Below are positions 28,203 to 36,681 of a DNA stretch of 64,000 bases, in pieces. The first letter of the stretch is position 1. The number at the start of each line of letters is the position of its first letter. Below the pieces are notes generated by a model. It was not told the DNA's origin. It did no database searches and saw only the letters and a program-made list of their open reading frames with translations. This DNA comes from Paenibacillus sp. SYP-B4298 (GTDB lineage: Bacteria > Bacillota > Bacilli > Paenibacillales > Paenibacillaceae): positions 3,828,001 to 3,892,000 of the forward strand of contig NZ_CP115484.1 of assembly GCF_027627475.1 (NCBI RefSeq), in the 5' to 3' direction. Both the position numbers and the translations under genes were made by a program.

Positions 28203-29273
28203 TTAATTCCTTCTAAAAAATTGAACAATATTATAACTCCAGAACCATACGATCATAATGAATCCGATCAACATCACTGAAAAAAACTCGGAAGTCTTCA
28301 CCGATTCAACATTAGACAGAAACGCAACAAACATAAGGAGCAAAACAAAAGAAAATGCAGAGAGTATATTATTTATACAATAGAGATCAACGCCAGTTAT
28401 TCGATACCGGCATATCCACTTGAGCAGGCTATACAAACACAATACATACACAAAAAACGTCAGTGTGCTTAGAGATTCAAACTCAATGATTGTAATTAAC
28501 GGCATCAAAAAAAACAAAAGCAAATACTGAATGAGTTTGATTATAATTAATTTCCACCACTTCGTATTTATCAAATTGTCATTTACAGCTATAGTTGTGT
28601 CATCATCACTATCAACCTTGCCAATAAAATTAGTTTTGAATTTATAATAGGTTGCAATCCCGATTCCTGGCCATACAGAAAAATTAAAGAGTTGCAATAT
28701 AAAGGCTTGGTATAAGATGATTAAGGAGTATCCTTCATCGAAATAACCTGTTCCTTTCGCGAGAATCAAAACTGCAAAAAAAAGCACAAAATATATCCTA
28801 GGCTTTATACCCTTACGACCGAATAGCTTATCCTCAATCTGAGCATCAGCATGGGTCACTGAGTTATTTTGGATATATATAGATGTAGCCCGCACTAATT
28901 GAATAACGAAACCAGCGATTAACGAAATGATGCCAATTGTAATATTTTCTTGAGGCAGCTCTTTGACGAGGTTCACAACATAATACAAAAAATAAAGATC
29001 GAAGGTTGATTTAAAGCCTGTAATACAAGCTATAACGATCTGTGCTCTCTGGTATTTGCGGGCTCTCTTTTCCGACAAAAAATAAATAGACGAGACAAAT
29101 TGAAAGGCGAGAAAAATAAAAAAGACAGTAAGGGCTGTGTCCAATGAAGCTTCTACGACCCTCCGATTGAAATAGATAGCCCAAGCAGATATTCCAGTAG
29201 TAATTGAAGCCAGAACGGTCAAATGACATAATATATTTGATATTCTATCCAGTGTATATTTACTCAAATTCAT
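28203..29273 (-). CDS. Ten-helix membrane protein of unrecognised family, paralogue 1
   Basis: 356 aa, first gene of the AT-rich island. About ten helices. Shared family marks are CHLTVLASITTGISAWAIYFN, SEKRARKYQ after helix 2, STFDLYFLYYVVNLVKELPQ, IKLIQYLLLFFLMPL and a C-terminal SYNIVQFFRRN. ATG 29273 is chosen because GAGGGGG lies 8 nt upstream. A longer in-frame start at 29345 lacks a site. A sigma-D-type promoter lies about 100 nt upstream. The family is not known to me. A surface, secretion or motility-linked role is inferred from the promoter only. Confidence 0.8.
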   Translation of the reverse strand: MNLSKYTLDRISNILCHLTVLASITTGISAWAIYFNRRVVEASLDTALTVFFIFLAFQFVSSIYFLSEKRARKYQRAQIVIACITGFKSTFDLYFLYYVVNLVKELPQENITIGIISLIAGFVIQLVRATSIYIQNNSVTHADAQIEDKLFGRKGIKPRIYFVLFFAVLILAKGTGYFDEGYSLIILYQAFILQLFNFSVWPGIGIATYYKFKTNFIGKVDSDDDTTIAVNDNLINTKWWKLIIIKLIQYLLLFFLMPLITIIEFESLSTLTFFVYVLCLYSLLKWICRYRITGVDLYCINNILSAFSFVLLLMFVAFLSNVESVKTSEFFSVMLIGFIMIVWFWSYNIVQFFRRN

Positions 29274-29370
29274 AAATATATCCCCCTCGTCCCCCCCATC
29301 CACTGCTGTTCCCGAAGGAGGTTCGGTATGCACGCTAGTAAACATCTTTAAATTATTAGTTATTCATACA

Positions 29371-29397
29371 TTATCGGTATTTTCATACATTGATGTA
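29371..29397 (-). promoter_or_regulatory. Sigma-D-type promoter of the membrane-protein island
   Basis: Minus-strand TACA-N15-ACCGATAA, one base weaker in the -10 than the receptor promoter at 25679-25705. The identical 25-nt upstream block (29393-29417) and shared downstream bases (TATGAATAACTAA) show the two regions derive from one ancestor. Confidence 0.65.
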
Positions 29398-29471
29398 ATA
29401 GTAGTTCTTAATTCCTATATAATTATTTACCCAATCGTTAACGGTACCCAGTTGACCCAACAACAAAACGC

Positions 29472-29494
29472 CGCATAGCAAGCGATGCCATGCG
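29472..29494 (-). terminator. Terminator of the Btr-like gene
   Basis: Minus-strand hairpin CGCATGGC / GCTATGCG (one mismatch) followed by GCGTTTTGTTG, just after the stop at 29522. Confidence 0.6.
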
Positions 29495-29521
29495 ACGAGA
29501 GGTACAACGAACAACAACAAT

Positions 29522-31192
29522 TCAGGTGGCGAGAGGCTCTTCATCACCAGACATTTCTTCTCCCAGCAGAAGACGGGTTAACAACTCCAACTGCGCCTCG
29601 ATCGAGATCGGATCGAAGTAAGAGATTCGCTCTTTCCCCAACTCATATACTCTGCGATGCCCCGTCGCCGCCAGCTCCCTCCAGGCTGGATGTGCAATCG
29701 CCTCGCGGAAGCCCGTCCCCTCGTTGACGATCAATACGATGTCAGCCACTGCCACATAATGCGACAGCAGATGGAGCGGGAGCTGCTGCGCGATCTGAAC
29801 TCCGCTATCGACGAGATCACGCACGGCTGGCGGCGCCTGCAGGCGCAAGCCTCTATACACACTCCAACCGCCGCGGCCATAATTGTCGCCAAACACTGAG
29901 AAGCGGCTGCCACGGCCATCGGGACGAATGATGACAGCCGTCATCTGCTCACAGTAGACGCCTGCAGCAGCGAGCCGACGGCGGGCATCGGCTGCTTTGT
30001 GCTGATAGCGAAGAATGAAACGCTCTGCCTCCAGTGGATTGCGGAACAGCTCGCCGAATATTCGCGCCTCCTGATATACGCTGCGATGCCCATCATAAGG
30101 GATAAATACAGTAGGAGCAATCTTCTGCAATTGGTCATGAAGATGCTTGTTATGGTCATTAAGCAGGATCAGATCAGGCTTCTGATCGGCAATCTCCTGC
30201 AGCGACGGCGTGATGCCGAGATTAACAATCCCCTGCTCTTGCTCGCGCAGATATGCACTCCCGCCCCACCAGGTCAGATTAGCTGCTACAGGGGTAACGC
30301 CCATCTGCATCGCCATTCCGTTATAATAGAGCGCAACGACCCTAAGATTGCGCCTAGTCTCATCAGCATACTGGCGCGGTGATAAACCTATGACCTGCTT
30401 GAACCGACGGCTGAAATAGTACACGTCAGGATAGCCCGCCCGCTGAGCAATAACTGCAAGGCTCTCGCTGGTAGTCATCAGCTCGCGCTTGGCCTTGTTC
30501 ATGCGGAGCCTTGCAATATAATCCAGCGGCGTCAAGCCAGTCACTTCCTTGAACCGTTGGGTGAACTGCCGAACACCGAGATTAGCCGTTGCTGCCAGCT
30601 CCTTAACCGCTACTGTCTGCTCCGGCTGAGCATGCAGACGATCAATGACCATGTCGATGACTGCGCTGGAGCCGTGCTTCTCCGGCGGTGAATTCCAGTT
30701 CCATAGCCAATAGAGCAGTTGCTGTAACCGCAGATGCTGTTCATAGCGCTCCTTCCTGCTCGATTGATCGGAGTGTCGATGAAGCTCCTCCACCATCGCA
30801 AGCCACGTCTTCATCGCTCCAATATTCAGTCTATCGGGCAATGGAAGCGGCTCCGGGCGTACTGGCATCCGCCCCTTAGAGCAGGCGCTATCGTAGGGTA
30901 GAGCAGCTTCCTTAATGTCTAACACGATCAGATCATACGCCAATCCGCCCCTGCCAATAGCCTCCAGCTCCATCCAGCTACCCGGAGCCAACAGGAAGCA
31001 GCCTCCCTTCACAAGTCTGTACCGCTTGCCGTTGAACTGGCCGAAGCCGCTCCCACCTACAACAGCAACCAATGTATAATACCGGATGAGAATCTGCCTT
31101 CCTTCAGCGCTCTCAGCCATGCGCACCCGTCTCAGTTGCTTCAGCGTGTACAGCCATGCCTCATAATGCGGAAGCTCCCACTCGCTCTCCAT
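29522..31192 (-). CDS. Btr-like AraC regulator with fused siderophore-binding domain
   Basis: 556 aa. Residues 1-150 are an AraC sensor arm. Residues about 190-290 hold the double HTH (LAATANLGVRQFTQRFKEVT, then LAVIAQRAGYPDVYYFSRRF). From about 300 to the end there is a periplasmic-binding-protein fold of the ferric-siderophore type (ANLTWWGGSAYLREQEQGIV, YFDPISIEAQLELLTRLL). This matches Btr of B. subtilis, a cytosolic activator that senses bacillibactin with such a domain. Its binding domain is closely related to the lipoprotein encoded next to it. ATG 31192 is chosen because GGCGAGG precedes it and a Fur-like box (31225-31243) lies just upstream. Earlier in-frame ATGs have no ribosome site. 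Confidence 0.88.
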   Translation of the reverse strand: MESEWELPHYEAWLYTLKQLRRVRMAESAEGRQILIRYYTLVAVVGGSGFGQFNGKRYRLVKGGCFLLAPGSWMELEAIGRGGLAYDLIVLDIKEAALPYDSACSKGRMPVRPEPLPLPDRLNIGAMKTWLAMVEELHRHSDQSSRKERYEQHLRLQQLLYWLWNWNSPPEKHGSSAVIDMVIDRLHAQPEQTVAVKELAATANLGVRQFTQRFKEVTGLTPLDYIARLRMNKAKRELMTTSESLAVIAQRAGYPDVYYFSRRFKQVIGLSPRQYADETRRNLRVVALYYNGMAMQMGVTPVAANLTWWGGSAYLREQEQGIVNLGITPSLQEIADQKPDLILLNDHNKHLHDQLQKIAPTVFIPYDGHRSVYQEARIFGELFRNPLEAERFILRYQHKAADARRRLAAAGVYCEQMTAVIIRPDGRGSRFSVFGDNYGRGGWSVYRGLRLQAPPAVRDLVDSGVQIAQQLPLHLLSHYVAVADIVLIVNEGTGFREAIAHPAWRELAATGHRRVYELGKERISYFDPISIEAQLELLTRLLLGEEMSGDEEPLAT

Positions 31193-31224
31193 GCGCCCTC
31201 GCCGCTCCCTCCATCGTTCCATCT

Positions 31225-31243
31225 GAGAATCATAATCAATTGT
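31225..31243. promoter_or_regulatory. Fur-like box upstream of the Btr-like gene
   Basis: GAGAATCATAATCAATTGT matches the 19-bp Fur consensus (GATAATGATAATCATTATC) at 13 of 19 positions. It lies about 33 nt upstream of the chosen start, as expected for iron-repressed transcription. Confidence 0.6.
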
Positions 31244-31294
31244 TATTGTAGCGAAATCAACGCATGTATTCAAAGATTATTTAAATAGAAAAGA

Positions 31295-31313
31295 GAGGCT
31301 GCACAGCAGCCTC
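31295..31313 (-). terminator. Terminator between siderophore lipoprotein and Btr-like gene
   Basis: GAGGCTGC-ACA-GCAGCCTC, followed on the minus strand by TCTTTTCTATTT. It separates the two iron genes into two transcription units. Confidence 0.75.
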
Positions 31314-31322
31314 CCCCCGTAT

Positions 31323-32366
31323 TCAATGTACCTCTAGCAGCTTATTCGCAATCGAATCCAATTGTCCTTCAATTGAGATCGGATCGAAGTAGAAATAGCT
31401 CGCCTTCTCCAATTCGATGACTTGGCCATTCTTCACAGCAGGCAAGCTGTTCCAGAGCGGATTGTCCTTGATCGTCTCCAGACTCTCCCCTTCATCCGAC
31501 ACGAAGATATAATCGGCATCCCCTACATATTCAGGTAGCAGCTCGAACGACAGCTCCTGCAACAAACCCTTCCCCTGCTTCTCCATCTCTTCCTTGATCT
31601 TCGGCACCATCTGCAGCTTCAGACCCTCATAGATCGGCCAGCCGCCTCGCCCGTAATTGGCGCCAAATGCTCCGAACTGTCCGCCTTTACCCTCGATACG
31701 TATGATGGCCGCCTTAGCCCCTGGCTTAACAACGCCCTCCATGCTGGCTCGCGCAACGGCTGATTTTTCCTCGAACGTTGCTAGCAGCGTGTCCGCAATA
31801 TCCGACTTGCCGATGATGTCGGCAACCAGCTTCGCATCCTCGTACACATTGCGCTGTGGATCATATGGAATGAGTACAGCAGGGGCGATCTTCGACCATT
31901 GCTCGTAATCCTCACTGTTGTTATCATTCATAATGATCAGATCCGGCTTCAGCGCGGACACCGCCTCCAACGACGGGGGTCCCCCTACATCGACGATACC
32001 CTGTTCCTGTTCAGTCAGATAGGGGCTGCCTCCCCACCAGGTCAGATTGGCTCCCACTGGTTTCAAGCCGAGCGCCAACAACTGATGATGATAATATAGC
32101 GCCACCACACGCTGCGGATGCACAGGAATCTCCACTTCCCCCTTGACCGTGCTGATCTTGCGCGTTGCCTCTTGCAAAGGCTGCGTCTGCTCCTTCCCCG
32201 GCTCCGCTGTCTGCGCATTCCCTGCGTCTGCCCCTTGACTCGCCCCTGTTCCTGCTGTGCCGCCTGTCGTATTCCCGGTCGCCTGTCCTCCGCATGCTGT
32301 CACCAATAGCAACAGACACGTTATCATGACGAACCATATCCCTCTTTTCCTATCCCGAGCGATCAT
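31323..32366 (-). CDS. Ferric-siderophore-binding lipoprotein
   Basis: 347 aa. Lipobox signal (LLLLVTACGG), a short Gly/Thr/Gln linker, then a FepB/FeuA-type binding fold (PQRVVALYYHHQLLALGLKP, ANLTWWGGSPYLTEQEQGIVD). It captures ferric siderophore outside the membrane for an importer whose permeases and ATPase are not in this window. ATG 32366 follows GGAGGG, and earlier in-frame starts are not plausible. A Fur-like box lies 21 nt upstream. The neighbouring regulator carries a homologous domain, so both probably see the same siderophore. Confidence 0.9.
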   Translation of the reverse strand: MIARDRKRGIWFVMITCLLLLVTACGGQATGNTTGGTAGTGASQGADAGNAQTAEPGKEQTQPLQEATRKISTVKGEVEIPVHPQRVVALYYHHQLLALGLKPVGANLTWWGGSPYLTEQEQGIVDVGGPPSLEAVSALKPDLIIMNDNNSEDYEQWSKIAPAVLIPYDPQRNVYEDAKLVADIIGKSDIADTLLATFEEKSAVARASMEGVVKPGAKAAIIRIEGKGGQFGAFGANYGRGGWPIYEGLKLQMVPKIKEEMEKQGKGLLQELSFELLPEYVGDADYIFVSDEGESLETIKDNPLWNSLPAVKNGQVIELEKASYFYFDPISIEGQLDSIANKLLEVH

Positions 32367-32386
32367 TCTCTTACACCCTCCATTTT

Positions 32387-32405
32387 GATAACAATTCTCA
32401 TTTAC
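32387..32405. promoter_or_regulatory. Fur-like box upstream of the siderophore lipoprotein
   Basis: GATAACAATTCTCATTTAC matches the Fur consensus at 14 of 19 positions and sits directly upstream of the ribosome site. Confidence 0.65.
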
Positions 32406-32679
32406 TGCAAGTATACGAGAAGCAAGCCCATGTAGACAATGGACATTTACGATCAAAAAAGGCGAGTCTGTGCCGCTGGCTTGCCGAATCATACAAAGAC
32501 TCAGTCAAAAGCTTTATTTTACTGCCCATCTAGTGATAGCCAATTCAATAACGATAACTATAATGTTGTGAGCTCGAACTGTCATTTAAGAATCGTTAAA
32601 GGTTGGGGATCTACAATAAGGAGAGTGAGTAGATAGCAAGCCATATAGCTCTCGTGGCTATAAATACAAAGGAAAGGTG
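32406..32679. other. Region between divergent iron and CotH genes
   Basis: Together with the Fur box this gap is over 300 nt. It holds the CotH leader and ribosome site (GGAAAGG before the ATG at 32680). No confident promoter, hairpin or small gene was seen. Confidence 0.4.
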
Positions 32680-34287
32680 ATGAAAATCTTGTATAGAAAG
32701 CACCATTTTTTAATCAGCTTCTTGCTTGTCTTGGCAGTAGCATGGATGCTGACGGGATGTTCGACCCTTATATCCAATAGCGATCGCGAAGTCTCCACAT
32801 CCGTATCTGCATCCGCCAATAAGGATTCTGGCAGCGGAACGCAAAATACAGCGCCTGAATATGCCGATGAGATCGACAAAACACAAATCATGACCTTTGA
32901 AATCTCGGTGGACACGGTTCAATGGCAGACGATGCTGGACAATGCGGAGGCGGAGAACTATATTCCGGCGGACATCACGATTAATGGTACAACGATCAAA
33001 AATGTTGGCATCCGTCCAAAGGGGAATTCCAGCCTTTCCTCGATTGTGCGGGACGACACGACAGACCGCTACAGCTTCAAGATCAAGTTTGACGAGTATG
33101 TAGATGGCCAAACCTGGCTCGGGCTGGATAAGATCGTGCTGAATAACAATTTCTCCGATGCGACCAGCCTGAAGGAGTACCTATCCTATGACATTATGTC
33201 CTATATCGGAGTAGATGCGCCGCTGTTCGCCTTCGCGGATATCTCGCTCAATGGCAAGACCTGGGGCTTTTATCTGGCTGTCGAGGATTTGGACAGCGGT
33301 TATCTTGAACGCGTTTATAACGATGAGGGAGAGTTGTATAAGCCCGAATCGGAGATGGGCGCAGGAGGAAGGGCAGGAGCACCAATGCCCGGGGGCGCGA
33401 ATGCCGGGCAAATGATGCCCGGAGTCGAAAGTGGCGAACGGCCGGTTCTTGAAGCTGCAGACGGAGAGCAGCAGATGCCTGCGCGGCCCGAAGGGAATGG
33501 CCGAGGGATGAGAGGCATGGCGAATAACGGTGTCTCTCTCCAATACACGGACGATGAGCTCACCAGCTATTCGGCCATCTTCGACAATGCGAAAACTAAA
33601 ACGAACGAAGCCGATGAACAACGAGTGATTGAAGCTCTGAAGAATCTCTCCGAGGGTAATGAGCTTGAAACCTATGTGAATGTGGATGCTGTGCTCAGAT
33701 ATTTTGCCGCCCATACGATAGTGGTCAACCTTGACAGCTATATTTCCAACATGGGACATAATTATTATCTCTATGAGAAGGACGGACAACTCAGCATTCT
33801 ACCCTGGGATTACAACCTCGCGTTCGGCGGCTTCCAATCGGGAAGCGCATCGGATGTTGTCAACTTTCCCATCGACACGCCAGTTTCAGGCATTAATATG
33901 GAGGAACGCCCGTTGCTTGCCAAGCTGCTTGAAGTACCCGAATATCTGGAAACGTACCACCAGTATTTGCAAGAGATCGTCGACGGTTATTTTGCTAACG
34001 GTCAATTCGAGCAGACCGTCGATAATCTGACGTCAATGATTTCTGACTACGTGAAGAACGATCCCACGGCGTTCTATAGCTATGACGAGTTTGCAGCGGG
34101 GGTTGCCGAACTGAAGAAATTGGGCGTTCTCCGCGCCGACAGCATTCAGGGTCAGCTTAAGGGAACCATTCCATCGACAACGGAAGGGCAGCAAGAGGAC
34201 TCAAGCGCACTTGTTGATTCCTCGTCAGTAAATTTGCAATCGCTCGGCTCTCAAGGTGGCGGTAAGGATCGCGGCGGGCCTCGGTGA
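32680..34287 (+). CDS. CotH-family kinase-like lipoprotein
   Basis: 535 aa. Lipobox signal (WMLTGCSTL). The CotH domain spans about residues 60-460: IRPKGNSSLSS, YSFKIKFDEY, LNNNFSDATSLKEYLSYDIM, and the kinase-like active-site segment LSILPWDYNLAFGGF. CotH proteins are atypical protein kinases, and B. subtilis CotH phosphorylates spore-coat proteins. Residues about 225-285 are a Met/Gly/Pro-rich insertion with MPG repeats. It carries a lipoprotein signal and stands alone, so it may act at the cell surface, not in the coat. An in-frame GTG lies immediately upstream (32677), but the ATG fits the ribosome-site spacing. Confidence 0.88.
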   Translation: MKILYRKHHFLISFLLVLAVAWMLTGCSTLISNSDREVSTSVSASANKDSGSGTQNTAPEYADEIDKTQIMTFEISVDTVQWQTMLDNAEAENYIPADITINGTTIKNVGIRPKGNSSLSSIVRDDTTDRYSFKIKFDEYVDGQTWLGLDKIVLNNNFSDATSLKEYLSYDIMSYIGVDAPLFAFADISLNGKTWGFYLAVEDLDSGYLERVYNDEGELYKPESEMGAGGRAGAPMPGGANAGQMMPGVESGERPVLEAADGEQQMPARPEGNGRGMRGMANNGVSLQYTDDELTSYSAIFDNAKTKTNEADEQRVIEALKNLSEGNELETYVNVDAVLRYFAAHTIVVNLDSYISNMGHNYYLYEKDGQLSILPWDYNLAFGGFQSGSASDVVNFPIDTPVSGINMEERPLLAKLLEVPEYLETYHQYLQEIVDGYFANGQFEQTVDNLTSMISDYVKNDPTAFYSYDEFAAGVAELKKLGVLRADSIQGQLKGTIPSTTEGQQEDSSALVDSSSVNLQSLGSQGGGKDRGGPR

Positions 34288-34315
34288 TGTCCAACAGTCA
34301 TGCAAAGCAAAAGTA

Positions 34316-34364
34316 AACCCCCAAGAATGCCGAATACCAGCCTTCTTGGGGGTTGCTTTTTTTT
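34316..34364 (+). terminator. Rho-independent terminator of the CotH gene
   Basis: AACCCCCAAGAA and TTCTTGGGGGTT form a strong stem followed by GCTTTTTTTT. It lies between convergent genes. Confidence 0.92.
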
Positions 34365-34411
34365 GAATTGTCGAGCTGGCATACCGCCTTCGGACAGCAG
34401 CTAGCCTGCCC

Positions 34412-35707
34412 TTATACCTTATATGCCTTCATGGCCTTGCGCAGCTCCTTGAAACTTGGCCGCTTGCCGTACATGAGGACGCCTGTGCGATAGATTTTCG
34501 CGGAGATCCAGCCGAGCACTAAAATCGTGACGACCAGCAGCCCCAGGGACAGCCCAATCTCCCACCAGGCCGGATCAGTCAACCCGATGCGCAGAAACAT
34601 GGCATACGGCGTAAAGAACGGGATGAAGGAGGCCACCTGCACCAGCGTCGAATCCGGCGAGGACATGCCAAAGATTCCGATGTAGAAGCCCGCCATAGAC
34701 AGAATCGTAATCGGCGTCATGGCCTGTGCCAAATCCTCGGTGCGGCTGACGATCGACCCAACCGCCGCGCATAGCGTCGAGTAGAGGAAGTAGCCCGTCA
34801 GATAGAAGATCAGACCGAAGATATACAGTCGCGGATCTATATCGGCCAGATTCAGATTCCAGCCACTCAGCAGTGACTTGTTGTGCGGCATCGATACATT
34901 CACGACAAATACGATGACATAAACCGTGATCTGCAACAGCCCGACCAGGAACATCCCGGTAATCTTGCCGAACATCTGCTTCAATGGCGCCACGCTGGTG
35001 ACGAGTATCTCCATCACACGCGAGCTTTTCTCAGCCGTAATCTCCGTTGCGATCAGTTGGCTGGTAACGAAAATGCCGATGAATAGCAAGATGATCATCA
35101 CATATACAAAGCCAAGCGCCAGCCCCTGCTGCTCTGCCGTTTTACCGGCTCCGTCATCCGTCACAGAGATTTGTGCCGATTCAATCTTGACCGGCGCCAG
35201 CAGCAGCGCTTTTTGCTGCTCGGTAAGCCCGGCATTCGAGATGACCTGCTCCTGCTTGACCGCTTGCAGTGCAGTGCGAAGAGCACCTGTAATGCTAGAG
35301 TCGAACATACTCTCCGATTTATATGCAACTGAAGGGAAGTCATCCGCGGCAACTTCACTCACCAGAATGTAGCCTTTAATCTCCTTGCTGCCGACCGCTG
35401 CCTTGAGCGACTGCTCATTCGCCTCAGGGGAGCCCTGGTCTTCATAGCCAACCAGCTCCAGCTTCGCCTCCCCCCCATCAACGGGAGCCGCAAGGTAGGC
35501 CTTCAATGGCTCCGTTACACTCGCCACATTCCCCTGGATGTAGCCGATCTTGTCCGGGCCGCTATCGCTGTTGAATTTCGAGATAATGTAAGGAAGATTC
35601 ACACCGATGCACAGCAGTGCCGCGATGATAATCGTTGTGACCACAAAGGACTTGGCGCGCAGCTTGTTGCGCATCGTGAAGCTGACTACAGTGAAGAAAT
35701 TATTCAT
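34412..35707 (-). CDS. ABC-2 type permease, NatB-like
   Basis: 431 aa. One N-terminal helix (SFVVTTIIIAALLCIGVNLP), a large extracellular domain of about 150 residues, then a cluster of five to six helices, the NatB/YhaP arrangement. ATG 35707 overlaps the end of the ATPase gene and follows GGTGGGTGAG. With the NatA-like ATPase it forms an exporter. The family includes sodium and antimicrobial exporters. It is last in a GntR-controlled operon. Confidence 0.85.
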   Translation of the reverse strand: MNNFFTVVSFTMRNKLRAKSFVVTTIIIAALLCIGVNLPYIISKFNSDSGPDKIGYIQGNVASVTEPLKAYLAAPVDGGEAKLELVGYEDQGSPEANEQSLKAAVGSKEIKGYILVSEVAADDFPSVAYKSESMFDSSITGALRTALQAVKQEQVISNAGLTEQQKALLLAPVKIESAQISVTDDGAGKTAEQQGLALGFVYVMIILLFIGIFVTSQLIATEITAEKSSRVMEILVTSVAPLKQMFGKITGMFLVGLLQITVYVIVFVVNVSMPHNKSLLSGWNLNLADIDPRLYIFGLIFYLTGYFLYSTLCAAVGSIVSRTEDLAQAMTPITILSMAGFYIGIFGMSSPDSTLVQVASFIPFFTPYAMFLRIGLTDPAWWEIGLSLGLLVVTILVLGWISAKIYRTGVLMYGKRPSFKELRKAMKAYKV

Positions 35708-36602
35708 TGGACTCACCCACCGTTCTGATAAAGATTTCATTCAACGTCGGTTCCAGCAGCTCAAAGCGGGTCAGCGTCGTCTGCTCCATCGCATGCCTTA
35801 GCAGCAGTTGAGCCGTGTCCTCGTGTTGAATCCACACCTGATAGCCATTCTCTAGCCGTTCAACTCTCGCTACCCCTGCGACTGACTCCAGCCCCTGAAT
35901 TGGCTGCTCGCTACCAAGAACGACCCTCTCGCGTGGGAACTGCTTCTTAATATCCTTCAGTTCACCCTGAATCACCGGGTTCGAGCGGTGCATAATCGTA
36001 ATGTTACGGCACAGCTCCTCGACATGCTCCATGCGGTGAGTAGAGAACAGGATGCATTTGCCATTATCCCGCAGCTCCTTCACTGTCTTCTTCAGCAGCT
36101 CGACATTGACCGGGTCCAGTCCGCTGAATGCTTCATCCAGAATGAGAATCTGCGGATCATGAATGACAGCAGCGATGAACTGAATCTTCTGCTGGTTGCC
36201 CTTCGACAGCTCCTCTACCTTCATATTGTAGTATTCTGTAATGTTGAACTTCTCCAGCCAGCTTCTAAGGCTGCGATCTGCATCCTTGCGCGTCATGCCG
36301 CGAAGCTGAGCGAGATAGATCACTTGATCGCTAATCTTCACCTTAGGATACATCCCCCGCTCCTCCGGCAGGTAGCCGAGCATACGGAGTTGTTCCTGAC
36401 TGTAGGGCTTGCCGTGGTAGCGAATGGAACCGGAGTCTGGATAGATGAGACCAAGCACCATCCGCATCGTCGTCGTCTTGCCCGCTCCGTTCGCTCCAAG
36501 CAGACCATAGATTTCACCAGCCTCTACCTCCAGATTAATCCGGTTGACAGCCGTCTTCTCCCCATATTGCTTTGACACCTGATCCAGCACTAGTGGCTTC
36601 AT
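35700..36602 (-). CDS. ABC transporter ATPase, NatA-like
   Basis: 300 aa. Walker A GANGAGKTT, signature LSKGNQQKIQF, Walker B LILDEAFSGLDP, then the extended C-terminal region with NEIFIRTVG typical of NatA. ATG 36602 has AAAGGAAG 8 nt upstream. It drives the permease encoded downstream, whose start it overlaps. Confidence 0.9.
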   Translation of the reverse strand: MKPLVLDQVSKQYGEKTAVNRINLEVEAGEIYGLLGANGAGKTTTMRMVLGLIYPDSGSIRYHGKPYSQEQLRMLGYLPEERGMYPKVKISDQVIYLAQLRGMTRKDADRSLRSWLEKFNITEYYNMKVEELSKGNQQKIQFIAAVIHDPQILILDEAFSGLDPVNVELLKKTVKELRDNGKCILFSTHRMEHVEELCRNITIMHRSNPVIQGELKDIKKQFPRERVVLGSEQPIQGLESVAGVARVERLENGYQVWIQHEDTAQLLLRHAMEQTTLTRFELLEPTLNEIFIRTVGESNE

Positions 36603-36681
36603 CTTATACACTTCCTTTAGTTATAGATTATCGCCCAAGCTTCCTCTGCCATGGCAGCGCTGCTTAGATTGTATTACGGAC

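Noticed and set aside
28022-28228. 68-codon frame between the membrane-protein paralogues
   Set aside because: It overlaps the starts and ends of the neighbouring genes in another frame and has no ribosome site.
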